Below, piece by piece: positions 34,492-42,612 of a stretch of 64,000 nt of DNA; the first letter of the stretch is position 1, and every line of letters starts with the position of its first letter. Source of the stretch: JAAFIM01 sp964467315 (GTDB taxonomy: Bacteria > Bacteroidota > Bacteroidia > Chitinophagales > Saprospiraceae); assembly GCA_964467315.1 (NCBI GenBank), contig CAYXSA010000002.1, positions 1 to 64,000 of the forward strand. Direction: 5' to 3'. The translations under genes and the position numbers were made by a program. The notes under the pieces were generated by a model. It worked only from the letters and a program-made list of their open reading frames with translations, ran no database searches and was not told the origin of the DNA.

Positions 34492-36459
34492 TTAGTTGCC
34501 GTTGCGGTTGCTGCTATCAGCGGGCGGGGCGACAATTTCGATTTTTGCGGGCGCTTCTGCGGCTCGGTCATCGTCGGAAACGAGGACGGCGGCGGCAGCG
34601 GCGGGGTTGGCAGGGCGGGGGAGGAGGTTGGCGTTGAACATAGATTTTTCTAAGGCTTGGCGCTGGGGTGTTTCTATGTAGCCGCGTATAAATTTTTCTA
34701 TGACTAAGCTGGCGATGGGTGCGCCGTAGGTAGAGCCGAAGCCCCCGTTTTCGACGTAGACGGCAACGGCGATTTTCGGATTGTCGCGCGGAGCGAAGGC
34801 GATGAAGGTAGAGTGGTCTTTGCCTTTGCGGTTTTCGACGGTGCCCGTTTTTCCGCAGACGGTGATGCCGTTTATCTGTGCGCGCCGCCCTGTGCCTGCG
34901 GTTACTACGTCTGCCATACCGCGCACTATAGGCTCGAAATTGCTGGGATGTACTTTGGTGTATATCGGCGTGCGATAAGGTGCTAAAACGTTGGTCGTAT
35001 CGCCTTTGAATTCTTTGGCAAAGTGTGGTATATAGTAAAAGCCGCGATTAGCGATAATCGCCGCGATGTTTGCCATCTGTAGGGGCGTTATTTCTACCTC
35101 GCCCTGTCCGATACCGACGGAAACGAAATTGGAAAATCGCCATCTGCCCGCGCCTAAGCGCTTGTCGTAAAATTTGGGATTGGGCACATTGCCCGAGACC
35201 TCGTTGGGTATATCAATGCCGACCTTTCGCCCCAAACCGCAGGCATTGAGATGCTCCGCCAAGCGCGAAAGCCCCTTTTCGGGAAAATCAAAGCCGTACA
35301 TATTTACCAGCTCCTTGAAGGTCTGACAAAAATAATTGTTGCAAGAGTACTGGATAGCCCGACCCACGTCGCTAATGCTCGCGTGCCCGTGACAGCCCAC
35401 CCGCAAATTGCCGTAATGATAACCGCCCCCGCAACCCATCGCCGTATTCGGCTGTATGACCCGCTCCTGCAAGGCTATAGCCGCCAAAATCGTCTTAAAA
35501 ATAGAACCTGGCGGATACTTCGCCATCAGGGCGCGATTAAACAAAGGGTTGAGCGAGTCGCTCAATAACTGCGCAAAGGCTTCCTTGCGCTTTTGGTCAA
35601 TCACCAATATATTCGGGTCGTAGGCGGGCGCACTCACCATCGCCAATATCTCGCCCGTCGAAGGCTCTATCGCCACCAATGCACCGCGCTTATTTACCAT
35701 CAGGCTTTCGGCGTACATCTGCAAATCCAAATCTATAGAGGTCGTCAAATCCATGCCCGCTATCGCCTCTTTGTCAAACTCTCCGCCGCGATAACTGCCC
35801 TGCACCCGCCCCCATTTATCGCGCAAAACGTTCTTTTCGCCCCTGCTGCCGCGCAGTTGCTTCTCATAAAAACTCTCCAATCCACTCACGCCGATATACT
35901 CCCCGCGCTGGTAAAAACCGCCCGAACGCTCGATTTGCTGCGGCGAAACCTCACTAATATAGCCCAAAACATGCGCCGCCGAATGCACCGCATACCCGCG
36001 CACGCTCCTACGCATACCCTCAAATCCGCGAAACTCATACAAACGCTCTTCCAACTGCGCAAAGGTATCCGCAGGGATTTTTGTCATAAACTCAAAAGGC
36101 TTGCGCTTCGAGTAGCGATAATCGCCCTTGAAGTTTTTCTCCAAATTCGCCCGAAAACGCTCCTTTGTGATGCCCAAAAGGCTGCAAAATTCCGCCGTAT
36201 CAATGCCGCTCTTTTTGATAACGTTATAGGTCGCCATCAAATCATATATCGGATAATTGTACACGAGCAATTTGCCGTTGCGGTCATATATCAAACCCCG
36301 CGACGGATACTGAATGATTACCTGCCGAAAACTCTGCTGCTTCTGATACGTCTCATCGAGTACCTGCAGCTCAAAACACCGATATACAAGCAACAGCGCC
36401 GCCAGCGAAAAAAATATCATCACTATCCGCTGCCGCGATTGGTAAAATTCTGCCTGCAT
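34492..36459 (-). CDS. mrdA: Penicillin-binding protein 2 (cell elongation transpeptidase)
   Basis: Class B PBP of 655 residues. It has an N-terminal membrane anchor (IVMIFFSLAALLLVY), a PBP dimerisation domain (SRGLIYDRNGKLL, GFEGMRRSVRGYA), and a transpeptidase domain with SIFK (S319, K322), SCN (S372-N374) and KTG (K537). An Ala-rich low-complexity tail of about 45 residues follows. It cross-links peptidoglycan during elongation together with RodA. ATG 36459 is chosen because the longer frame is encoded by a heptamer array. Confidence 0.94.
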   Translation of the reverse strand: MQAEFYQSRQRIVMIFFSLAALLLVYRCFELQVLDETYQKQQSFRQVIIQYPSRGLIYDRNGKLLVYNYPIYDLMATYNVIKKSGIDTAEFCSLLGITKERFRANLEKNFKGDYRYSKRKPFEFMTKIPADTFAQLEERLYEFRGFEGMRRSVRGYAVHSAAHVLGYISEVSPQQIERSGGFYQRGEYIGVSGLESFYEKQLRGSRGEKNVLRDKWGRVQGSYRGGEFDKEAIAGMDLTTSIDLDLQMYAESLMVNKRGALVAIEPSTGEILAMVSAPAYDPNILVIDQKRKEAFAQLLSDSLNPLFNRALMAKYPPGSIFKTILAAIALQERVIQPNTAMGCGGGYHYGNLRVGCHGHASISDVGRAIQYSCNNYFCQTFKELVNMYGFDFPEKGLSRLAEHLNACGLGRKVGIDIPNEVSGNVPNPKFYDKRLGAGRWRFSNFVSVGIGQGEVEITPLQMANIAAIIANRGFYYIPHFAKEFKGDTTNVLAPYRTPIYTKVHPSNFEPIVRGMADVVTAGTGRRAQINGITVCGKTGTVENRKGKDHSTFIAFAPRDNPKIAVAVYVENGGFGSTYGAPIASLVIEKFIRGYIETPQRQALEKSMFNANLLPRPANPAAAAAVLVSDDDRAAEAPAKIEIVAPPADSSNRNGN

Positions 36460-36461
36460 GA

Positions 36462-36561
36462 GAATTACGAATGACGAATGACGAATTACGAATGTTGTAC
36501 TCAAGGCACCTACGCATGTGCACAAAGCACAATCGTCATTCGCAATTCGTCATTCGTAATT
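36462..36561. repeat. Inverted pair of heptamer arrays
   Basis: Left array 36462-36494 (ATTACGA, ATGACGA units) and right array 36532-36561 (CGTCATT, CGTAATT units) are reverse complements of each other. They are separated by 37 bp holding CACCTACGCATGTGCACAAA, which resembles the outer arm of family B. The pair could form a long imperfect hairpin just upstream of mrdA. Confidence 0.75.
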
Positions 36562-36567
36562 AAAAAA

Positions 36568-36714
36568 GGGCGTGTCGGCGCTCCCCGCCGCAAAGGCGGC
36601 GGAGCCGTAGCACGGCGTGCCTACGGCACTTGTGCCATGCTACGGCTCTACGGGTCGCGCCGTCGGGCTATCCGTTGCAGCGCCTCACGGCGCTTCCACT
36701 GCTATCCCTCACGC
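36568..36714 (-). repeat. Family A structured repeat, copy 15 (nested hairpins)
   Basis: P1 is GCGTG/CACGC. The second arm has GGCGC/GCGCC outside and a nested GCCGTAGC/GCTACGGC plus GCACGGCGTGCC/GGCACTTGTGC module, nearly identical to copy 4. The central cassette is GGAAGCGCC/GGCGCTGC. Confidence 0.86.
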
Positions 36715-36806
36715 AAACTTGCGCCCTTAGGCGGGCGCGCTACTGTGTGCTAAAATCTAACTTTGTTCTGATGCCAAGCTCTAAAAAATAGCTTCGAAAG
36801 TATACA

Positions 36807-36895
36807 AATACTTGTTATCGCTGCCGCCGCAAGGCGGCATTATACCAGCGATGCGAGCGGCAGCGAGCAGCGCAGTACCTGTACTGCAAAGCACA
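36807..36895 (-). repeat. Family B hairpin repeat, copy 5 (extended)
   Basis: The core hairpin GCCGCC-GCAA-GGCGGC is followed by an inserted hairpin region CAGCGATGCGAGCGGCAGCG and AGTACCTGTACTGCAAAGCA. It lies immediately after the thiolase stop. Confidence 0.82.
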
Positions 36896-36904
36896 AAATC
36901 AAGA

Positions 36905-38074
36905 CTATAGCAATTCGTAAATACCCGCGATACCCTGACCACCACCGACGCAAGCCGACACCATGCCGTACTTGCTATTTCTGCGGCGCATCTCATGGAA
37001 AAGCTGGATCGATAGTTTCGCGCCTGTGCAGCCGAGCGGATGCCCCAGCGCTATCGCTCCGCCATTGACATTGACGATTTCGGGGTTAATGTTTGCCTCT
37101 TGCATGACGGCGAGTGCCTGCGCTGCAAAAGCCTCGTTCAATTCGATAAGGTCGAGTTGGCTCATATTCAGCCCTGCGCGTTTCAGCGCTTTGGGTATAG
37201 CGGCACAAGGACCGATGCCCATATACAGCGGCTCCACACCAGCCACCGCGCAAGAAGCGAGGCGGGCGATGGGCTGCAAATTGTAGCGTTTTACGATTTC
37301 TTCGCTCACCACCAGCACGAAAGCCGCACCGTCCGACATCTGCGAAGAATTGCCCGCTGTAATACAGCCGCCTTGAGCGAAAGCAGGTTTTAGCTTGCCC
37401 AAGCCTGCTGCTGTGGTGTCGCGGCGCACGCCTTCGTCCTCATTCACGACCCAAGAGCGGGTTTGGCGCTTGCCTTCAGCGAAAAATACTTCTTCGACAT
37501 TGATAGGCAAAATCTCGTCCTTAAACAAGCCTTTATCTAAGGCTGCTGCCGCTTTCACGTGCGACATCGCCGAAAACTCGTCCTGACGCTCGCGGGAGAT
37601 ATTATAGCGGGTAGCAACGGCTTCAGCCGTTAAGCCCATGCCTACGACATAATCGGGATTAGACTCTGCCACATCGTAAGAGGGCGAAAGTTTATAGCCT
37701 GTCATCGGTATCATCGACATACTTTCCGTGCCGCCTGCTACGAAAATATCGCCTTGTCCAGAGCGGATTTTGCCCACAGCGATAGAGATGCTCTCCAGAC
37801 CAGAGGCGCAATAGCGATTGATAACAAAGCCTGGCACATCTTTGCCTAAGGCGCGGAGGGAGATTTGTCTGCCGATTTGCAGACCTTGCTCGCCTTCGGG
37901 GTTGGCACAGCCGACGATAACGTCGTCTACCTCGCTTGGATTTATAGCGGGCACGCTTGCCAAAAGATGCTTGACGACTTCTACAGCCAAGTCATCGGAA
38001 CGATAGAAACGAAAACCGCCGCGTTTGGCTCTTGCCACTGCTGTACGGTATCCTGCTACGATATATGCTTCCAT
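36905..38074 (-). CDS. fadA: Acetyl-CoA C-acyltransferase (thiolase)
   Basis: Thiolase of 389 residues with catalytic cysteine in NRYCASGLESI (about C89), GGAIALGHPLGCTGA with the active-site histidine, and the second cysteine in SACVGGGQG. Degradative and biosynthetic thiolases are hard to separate. The neighbouring fadN-like gene on the same strand argues for the beta-oxidation enzyme that cleaves 3-ketoacyl-CoA. A family B repeat and an S23-type gene lie between the two fatty-acid genes. Confidence 0.88.
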   Translation of the reverse strand: MEAYIVAGYRTAVARAKRGGFRFYRSDDLAVEVVKHLLASVPAINPSEVDDVIVGCANPEGEQGLQIGRQISLRALGKDVPGFVINRYCASGLESISIAVGKIRSGQGDIFVAGGTESMSMIPMTGYKLSPSYDVAESNPDYVVGMGLTAEAVATRYNISRERQDEFSAMSHVKAAAALDKGLFKDEILPINVEEVFFAEGKRQTRSWVVNEDEGVRRDTTAAGLGKLKPAFAQGGCITAGNSSQMSDGAAFVLVVSEEIVKRYNLQPIARLASCAVAGVEPLYMGIGPCAAIPKALKRAGLNMSQLDLIELNEAFAAQALAVMQEANINPEIVNVNGGAIALGHPLGCTGAKLSIQLFHEMRRRNSKYGMVSACVGGGQGIAGIYELL

Positions 38075-38100
38075 GTGTTGTTGTTGTTGGGGGGGGGAAA

Positions 38101-38172
38101 GGTACTGCGCTGCTCGCTGTTGCTCGCGTCGCTGGTATCATGCCGCCTTACGGCGGCAGTGGTAGCAAGTAT
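38101..38172 (+). repeat. Family B hairpin repeat, copy 6 (extended)
   Basis: GGTACTGCGCTGCTCGCTG, inserted hairpin, then GGTATCAT, the core hairpin GCCGCC-TTAC-GGCGGC and AGTGGTAGCAAGTA. Same extended layout as copy 5 but in the other orientation. Confidence 0.82.
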
Positions 38173-38260
38173 TTTTTGCTTGTTGTTTGCTGTGTGTTGC
38201 TTGCGCTCGGTGTGGGTTGGTTATTGGTTTTGGGTAGCGGCAACTGTTTGGGTAACCGAT

Positions 38261-38362
38261 GCGTGAGGGATAGCAGTGGAAGCGCCGAAATGAAATGAAG
38301 GCGCTGCAACGGATAGCCCGACCCCGCGACCCGTAGGGAAGCGGGGGCACGCCCAAAAAAAA
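38261..38362 (+). repeat. Family A structured repeat, copy 16
   Basis: P1 is GCGTG/CACGC. The central cassette is GGAAGCGCC/GGCGCTGC with loop GAAATGAAATGAA. The second arm is CCCCGC/GCGGGG. Confidence 0.87.
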
Positions 38363-38403
38363 CTCTAAAAGAACTCTAAAAAAACACCATTTGTGAGCAA
38401 CGA

Positions 38404-38772
38404 CTACTTTTTCAAACCTTGCTGATAATACTTTCTAAAATTGGATATAAGACATTGAATGTGCTGTATTTGCGTCAAAATTTTCTCACTAAATTCTTCT
38501 GAAATGTACCTCAATCGAGTAGCTAAAATCATTTGGCTTTCCAACTCGAAGGCAGAGCCTTGCGCGATGTTGGCAAAACGCACAACTTGCGGCGCTGTGC
38601 CTGCCCCACAGCCTTCGGCGAGATTGCTAGAAATCGACACGGAGGCGCGGCGCATTTGGTCTGTCAAGCCGAAACGTTCGGAATTTGGAAAATCAGCCGT
38701 AGCCGAATAAATTTGGGTAGCCAATTCTATGGCGTGCTGCCAGACTTTTAGCTCTTTGAAATTGTGATACAT
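38404..38772 (-). CDS. Four-helix bundle protein, 23S rRNA intervening-sequence (S23) family
   Basis: Protein of 122 residues with the family signature FKELKVWQHAIELATQIY, FPNSERFGLTDQMRRASVSISSNLAEG and a final amphipathic helix. These proteins were first found encoded in intervening sequences of 23S rRNA genes and are widespread in Bacteroidota as free-standing genes of unknown function. Here it is not inside an rRNA gene. It sits between the thiolase and fadN-like genes on their strand. Confidence 0.88.
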   Translation of the reverse strand: MYHNFKELKVWQHAIELATQIYSATADFPNSERFGLTDQMRRASVSISSNLAEGCGAGTAPQVVRFANIAQGSAFELESQMILATRLRYISEEFSEKILTQIQHIQCLISNFRKYYQQGLKK

Positions 38773-38890
38773 AACAAAATAGGGAAAGTTAGAAATTTAG
38801 GGAGAAAATTTGTTTCGCTTGTATGGCTTCGTTGGCTGTTGGCTTGTCTTATGAAGTGCATTGACGCGCTGTACTGGTGTAAGATACTTG

Positions 38891-38965
38891 ATACTTGCTA
38901 CCACTGCCGCCGACAGGCGGCATAGTACCTACGACACAAAGCACTACTTACGACACAAAGCACTA
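38891..38965 (-). repeat. Family B hairpin repeat, copy 7
   Basis: ATACTTGCTACCACTGCCGC and CGACAGGCGGCATAGTACC, then the ACGACACAAAGCACTAC tail present twice. The last tail unit ends next to the fadN-like stop codon at 38967. Confidence 0.85.
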
Positions 38966-38966
38966 C

Positions 38967-41369
38967 CTAATTACGCAGCGGTTTTCCTTTTTCGAGCATG
39001 TGCGAGATGCGCGCCAGCGTTTTTTCTTCGCCGCAGAGTTGGAGGAAGGCTTCGCGCTCGATGTCGAGTAGATATTGCTCCGTAACTTGTTGGGGGCTGC
39101 TAAGGTCGCCGCCGCAGAGGACGTAGGCGATTTTCTTGGCGATTTTTATATCGTGGTCGCTGGCATATTTGCCCAAGCGCAGGGATTCGGCGGCTACATA
39201 GAGTGCGCCCAAGCCGCTACGACCCAATACGTTGATATTGCTGCGGGGGGCGGGCTGCACATAACCAGCTTCGGAAAGGGCGATAACCTCGCGTTTTGCT
39301 TCGCCGATGGTGCGGGAGGTGTTGATGCTCACGCGGTCGATGCCTTTGCGGAGGTAGCCGAAACCGTAAGCCTCATGCGCCGAAGTAGCCACGCCTGCGG
39401 TAGCGATGGTTTTGAATTTTTCGATAATGGTCGGTATCTGCACATCGCCCTCGAAGAAGGAATCCGAAGCACGGAGCGCAAATTCTTTTGTGCCACCGCC
39501 ACCAGGCAGCAGACCTACGCCAACCTCTACCAGACCGATATAAGACTCTGCCGAAGCTACGACCTTATCGGCGTGCATGCTCATCTCGCAGCCACCGCCA
39601 AAGACGAAGCCTTGAGTAGCCACCACGACGGGCACGGTAGAATAACGCAGGCGCATCATCGTATTTTGGAACATGCGGATAGCGAACTCCAATTCGTCGT
39701 AATCCTGCTCGAAAGCCATCATGGCTATCATCATCAGATTTGCGCCGACGGAGAAGTTTTTAGCGTTGTTGCCGACCACCAAGCCGCGCCAGTCGCCGCT
39801 TTCGGCGATGTCGATAGCTTTGTTTAAGCCTGTTACTACGCCCTCGCCTAAGGTATTCATTTTGGAGCGGAACTCGAAGCAAAGGACTTGGTCGCCGATG
39901 TCGTAGAGTGCCGAGTCTGCATTTTCCCAGACGATAGATTTTTCGCGCTTGTTGGCGAGTACGACGTAATCCGCCGCGTTGCTGATGGGCAAATAAGATT
40001 TGCTGGCTGCATCGTAATAATTGCGTACGCCGCCGATAACCTTATAGAAGGTATCATTGCCAGCGGCTGCCATATCTTTGACCCATTGGGCAACTGTGTG
40101 CCCGTCGGCTTCTGCGTATTCGATGCCTTTTGCTGCGCCGACCATATCCCAGTACTCAAAGGGACCGACTTCCCAAGCAAAGCCTTCGCGCAAAGCGTCG
40201 TCGATGCTATAGAGATTGTCGGAGATTTCGGGTACGCGGTTAGACACATAAGCAAACAAGCCCGCCAAAGATTTTTTGATGAGCTGCGCGCCTTTATCCT
40301 CGTGTTTGAAGAAGGTGCGTACCTTGCCGCCCAAGTCTTCGACCTGTTTGGCTGCGCCCATAGATGGGAATTCCGTTTTGCCGCTTTCGGCGTATTCGAG
40401 CGTTTTAAGATTGAGCGCCAATTTTACGGAGCGTCCCGCAGCATCGCGTTTATCGGTTTTTTCGTAAAAACCTTTGTTCGTTTTATTGCCGTAGAATTTA
40501 TTTTGCAGCAAGAAATCGAGGTATTTGGGCATAGCAAAAGCCTTTGCCTGCTCGTCGTTGGGGCAGTTGGCTACGATGCCTTTGATGACTTTTTCCGCCG
40601 TGTCGAGACCTACCAAGTCGGCAAGCGCGAAAGTACCCGTATTGGGTCTGCCGATAGCCGAGCCTGTGAGTTTATCGACTGCCTCGATAGGCAATTCGAG
40701 CTCTTCCGCCAGTTGGAAAATCTTCGCCATCGCGTATACGCCTACGCGGTTGGCGATAAATGCGGGTGTATCCTTGCAAAGTACGGTGCGTTTGCCCAAA
40801 AATACGTCGCCGTAGTGCATGAAAAAATCTACTACAGATTTATCCGTGTAGGGCGTGGGTATGATTTCCAGCAGGCGCAGATAGCGCGGCGGGTTGAAAA
40901 AGTGTGTACCGCAGAAGTTCTTTTTGAAGTCCTCGCTTCTGCCTTCCGCCATCATATAGATAGGAATGCCCGAAGTATTGGAGGAAACGAGAGAACCTTT
41001 TTTGCGCAGTTTGTCGACTTTTTCAAATATCTGTTGTTTGATGTCTAAGCGCTCAATGACGACCTCTATAATCCAGTCGCAATCGGCGATTAGACCAAAA
41101 TCATCCTCAAAATTGCCTACCGTTACGCGGTCGGCGAAAGATTTTTCGTAGAAAGCGTTGCCAGGCGGTTTGCTTTTTAGCGCAGTTTGTACGGCATTGG
41201 CTGCCATACGATTGCGGGCGGCTTTATCGGTTTTTTCTTCCTCTTTGAGGTCGAAGGGCACGATGTCGAGCAAGACGACTTCCAGACCAATGTTGGCAAA
41301 TAGCGCCGCGATGCCGCAGCCCATTACGCCCGAGCCTAAAACGGCTACTTTGTTGATGCGTTTGGTCAT
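38967..41369 (-). CDS. fadN: 3-hydroxyacyl-CoA dehydrogenase / enoyl-CoA hydratase (FadN-like)
   Basis: Bifunctional protein of 800 residues. The N-terminal NAD domain starts VAVLGSGVMGCGIAALFANIG. The dehydrogenase C-terminal domain follows with GTHFFNPPRYLRLLEIIPT and KDTPAFIANRVG. A C-terminal crotonase domain (about 540-790) shows FVFGGGCEMSMHADKVVA and VGVGLLPGGGGTKE. The dehydrogenase-first order is that of FadN rather than FadB. It performs the two middle steps of beta-oxidation. ATG 41369 is chosen because the longer frame is encoded by a family A repeat located in its 5' leader. Confidence 0.9.
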   Translation of the reverse strand: MTKRINKVAVLGSGVMGCGIAALFANIGLEVVLLDIVPFDLKEEEKTDKAARNRMAANAVQTALKSKPPGNAFYEKSFADRVTVGNFEDDFGLIADCDWIIEVVIERLDIKQQIFEKVDKLRKKGSLVSSNTSGIPIYMMAEGRSEDFKKNFCGTHFFNPPRYLRLLEIIPTPYTDKSVVDFFMHYGDVFLGKRTVLCKDTPAFIANRVGVYAMAKIFQLAEELELPIEAVDKLTGSAIGRPNTGTFALADLVGLDTAEKVIKGIVANCPNDEQAKAFAMPKYLDFLLQNKFYGNKTNKGFYEKTDKRDAAGRSVKLALNLKTLEYAESGKTEFPSMGAAKQVEDLGGKVRTFFKHEDKGAQLIKKSLAGLFAYVSNRVPEISDNLYSIDDALREGFAWEVGPFEYWDMVGAAKGIEYAEADGHTVAQWVKDMAAAGNDTFYKVIGGVRNYYDAASKSYLPISNAADYVVLANKREKSIVWENADSALYDIGDQVLCFEFRSKMNTLGEGVVTGLNKAIDIAESGDWRGLVVGNNAKNFSVGANLMMIAMMAFEQDYDELEFAIRMFQNTMMRLRYSTVPVVVATQGFVFGGGCEMSMHADKVVASAESYIGLVEVGVGLLPGGGGTKEFALRASDSFFEGDVQIPTIIEKFKTIATAGVATSAHEAYGFGYLRKGIDRVSINTSRTIGEAKREVIALSEAGYVQPAPRSNINVLGRSGLGALYVAAESLRLGKYASDHDIKIAKKIAYVLCGGDLSSPQQVTEQYLLDIEREAFLQLCGEEKTLARISHMLEKGKPLRN

Positions 41370-41428
41370 AATTTTTGCTTGTGAAGAGAATTGTATGGTG
41401 ATAGTTGGTGATTTTCGTCGTAATTTTG

Positions 41429-41559
41429 TTTTTTGGGGCGAGCCGCTTCGCGCCGAAGGCGCTCGCGTCGGGCTGCTACGGGTTCGCTGTTCGCTCATAC
41501 CTTCGCCGCCTGTGGCGGCTCGGTACGGCGCTACGCGCCGCCCTGCGCATCCCTCTCGC
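41429..41559 (-). repeat. Family A structured repeat, copy 17 (covarying stems)
   Basis: Read on the minus strand, box 1 is GCGAGAGGGATGC and the partner segments are GCAGCCCGAC and CTCGCC. Both P1 (GCGAG/CTCGC) and P2 (GGGATGC/GCAGCCC) differ from the consensus on both sides while keeping pairing and the A-G mismatch. The second arm is GCGAGCGCC/GGCGCGAAGC-like. It shares the segment GCTACGGGTTCGCTGTTCGC with copy 8. It lies inside the inferred 5' leader of fadN. Confidence 0.82.
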
Positions 41560-41585
41560 AAAAGGCAGGCAGCTTTGCCACAGCG

Positions 41586-41593
41586 CAAAGATA
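41586..41593 (-). promoter_or_regulatory. -7 promoter box TATCTTTG, probably for fadN
   Basis: Exact TAnnTTTG match on the minus strand, 217 bp before ATG 41369. If used, the transcript leader includes family A copy 17. Confidence 0.5.
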
Positions 41594-41663
41594 ATCCGCC
41601 CCCACAACTTTTTGGCAGCCGTAAGCAAAAAACCTACTGCGAATAATAGCAATTTTTTATATT

Positions 41664-42440
41664 ATGTTTTGGATAATCCTGATTTTGGCGCTATTTCACA
41701 GTTTCTTAATTTGGTCGGTGCATCGCTTCGTTGCCAAATTTTGGCATCGGATGGCAATTTGGGGATTTGTCTGGCTGCTCTTGGGCTTGATTGTTTTGCT
41801 TACCGTCAACGCAGGCGGTTTCTGGAATACAATTTTCGGCTTATCGCTGTTCTCTTGCATCATTTTGCCTACAGTTGTATTTTTTTACGCGATGATAGCC
41901 CATCAAACCCAAAGCATCCAGCAGCAAATACTTGCCTTTGAGGCAGTCTGCAAGGCACTCGGCGCGCAAAAAACATCGGAAAGCAAAAACAATCTCGCCG
42001 CCTCTTGTTCACTGAATGCGCGCTATAAAAACCTATCCTTGTTTTTTAGCCATTTTCCGCGCACTATCAACAAAAGCGTTTATTATCACACCGAAATAGC
42101 TATTTCTTTGCCTGAAGACTCGCCCCTACGCGGCAGCGAACTGCGTCTAAGCATCGAGTACATAGACGATAAGCTCCAAAAATCGCAAAACAGCGCGCTC
42201 GACGAACATTATGCCCAGTCCATAGTCCGCGACCTGCAAACCGACCAACTCGAATTTTGGCAAGGCGTATTCAGTAGGCAGCGCGAGCAATGGCTACAGG
42301 CGGAGGGCATCTACGGGGCAATGCGCATAGAGGCGAATTGGCTACATTTTTCGGCCAGCCGCTGGCATATCAGCAAGAAAGAAGACATAGAACGCGCTCG
42401 CAATCTCCTGCTTTGGCTCTATGAATTGACGAATGGCTGA
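41664..42440 (+). CDS. Membrane protein with C-terminal soluble domain, unknown function
   Basis: Protein of 258 residues. Three hydrophobic segments lie at about 2-20, 30-52 and 56-78, followed by a soluble domain of about 175 residues containing YKNLSLFFSHFPRTINKSVYYHTEIAISLP. This resembles proteins in which a small membrane module anchors a cytoplasmic domain, but I do not recognise the family. It is flanked by two family A repeats and has no co-oriented close neighbour. Confidence 0.6.
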   Translation: MFWIILILALFHSFLIWSVHRFVAKFWHRMAIWGFVWLLLGLIVLLTVNAGGFWNTIFGLSLFSCIILPTVVFFYAMIAHQTQSIQQQILAFEAVCKALGAQKTSESKNNLAASCSLNARYKNLSLFFSHFPRTINKSVYYHTEIAISLPEDSPLRGSELRLSIEYIDDKLQKSQNSALDEHYAQSIVRDLQTDQLEFWQGVFSRQREQWLQAEGIYGAMRIEANWLHFSASRWHISKKEDIERARNLLLWLYELTNG

Positions 42441-42468
42441 TGTTATGCAAAATGCTTTCATGTTTTTT

Positions 42469-42580
42469 GCGTGAGGGATATGTAGAGCCGTTGCATGCTA
42501 CGGCTTTACAAGCGCCGCTTACCACAAGTGCGTAAGCACGCCGTGGGCGGCGCGCGGGGAGCAGGGGCACGCCCAAAAAA
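42469..42580 (+). repeat. Family A structured repeat, copy 18 (box 2 deleted, hybrid palindrome)
   Basis: Box 1 and the CACGCCC/A-run end are intact, but ATAGCCCGACC is missing. The single palindrome is mixed: the left half GCCGTTGCA is of the AACGG type and the right half TGCTACGGC of the ACGGC type. What follows matches the second palindrome context of copy 14 (GGCTTTACAAGCGCCGC). This looks like a deletion by recombination between the two palindromes of a copy-14-like element. P1 GCGTG/CACGC is kept. Confidence 0.82.
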
Positions 42581-42612
42581 ATAAACGAACTACAAAATAT
42601 CGCTATAAAACT

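Noticed and set aside
38404..38772. S23-type gene as evidence of an rRNA intervening sequence
   Set aside because: No rRNA sequence flanks it. Free-standing members are common in Bacteroidota.
41370..41588. 73-residue N-terminal extension of the fadN-like protein
   Set aside because: It is encoded by the family A repeat and a promoter box, and the FadN family starts at the NAD-binding domain.
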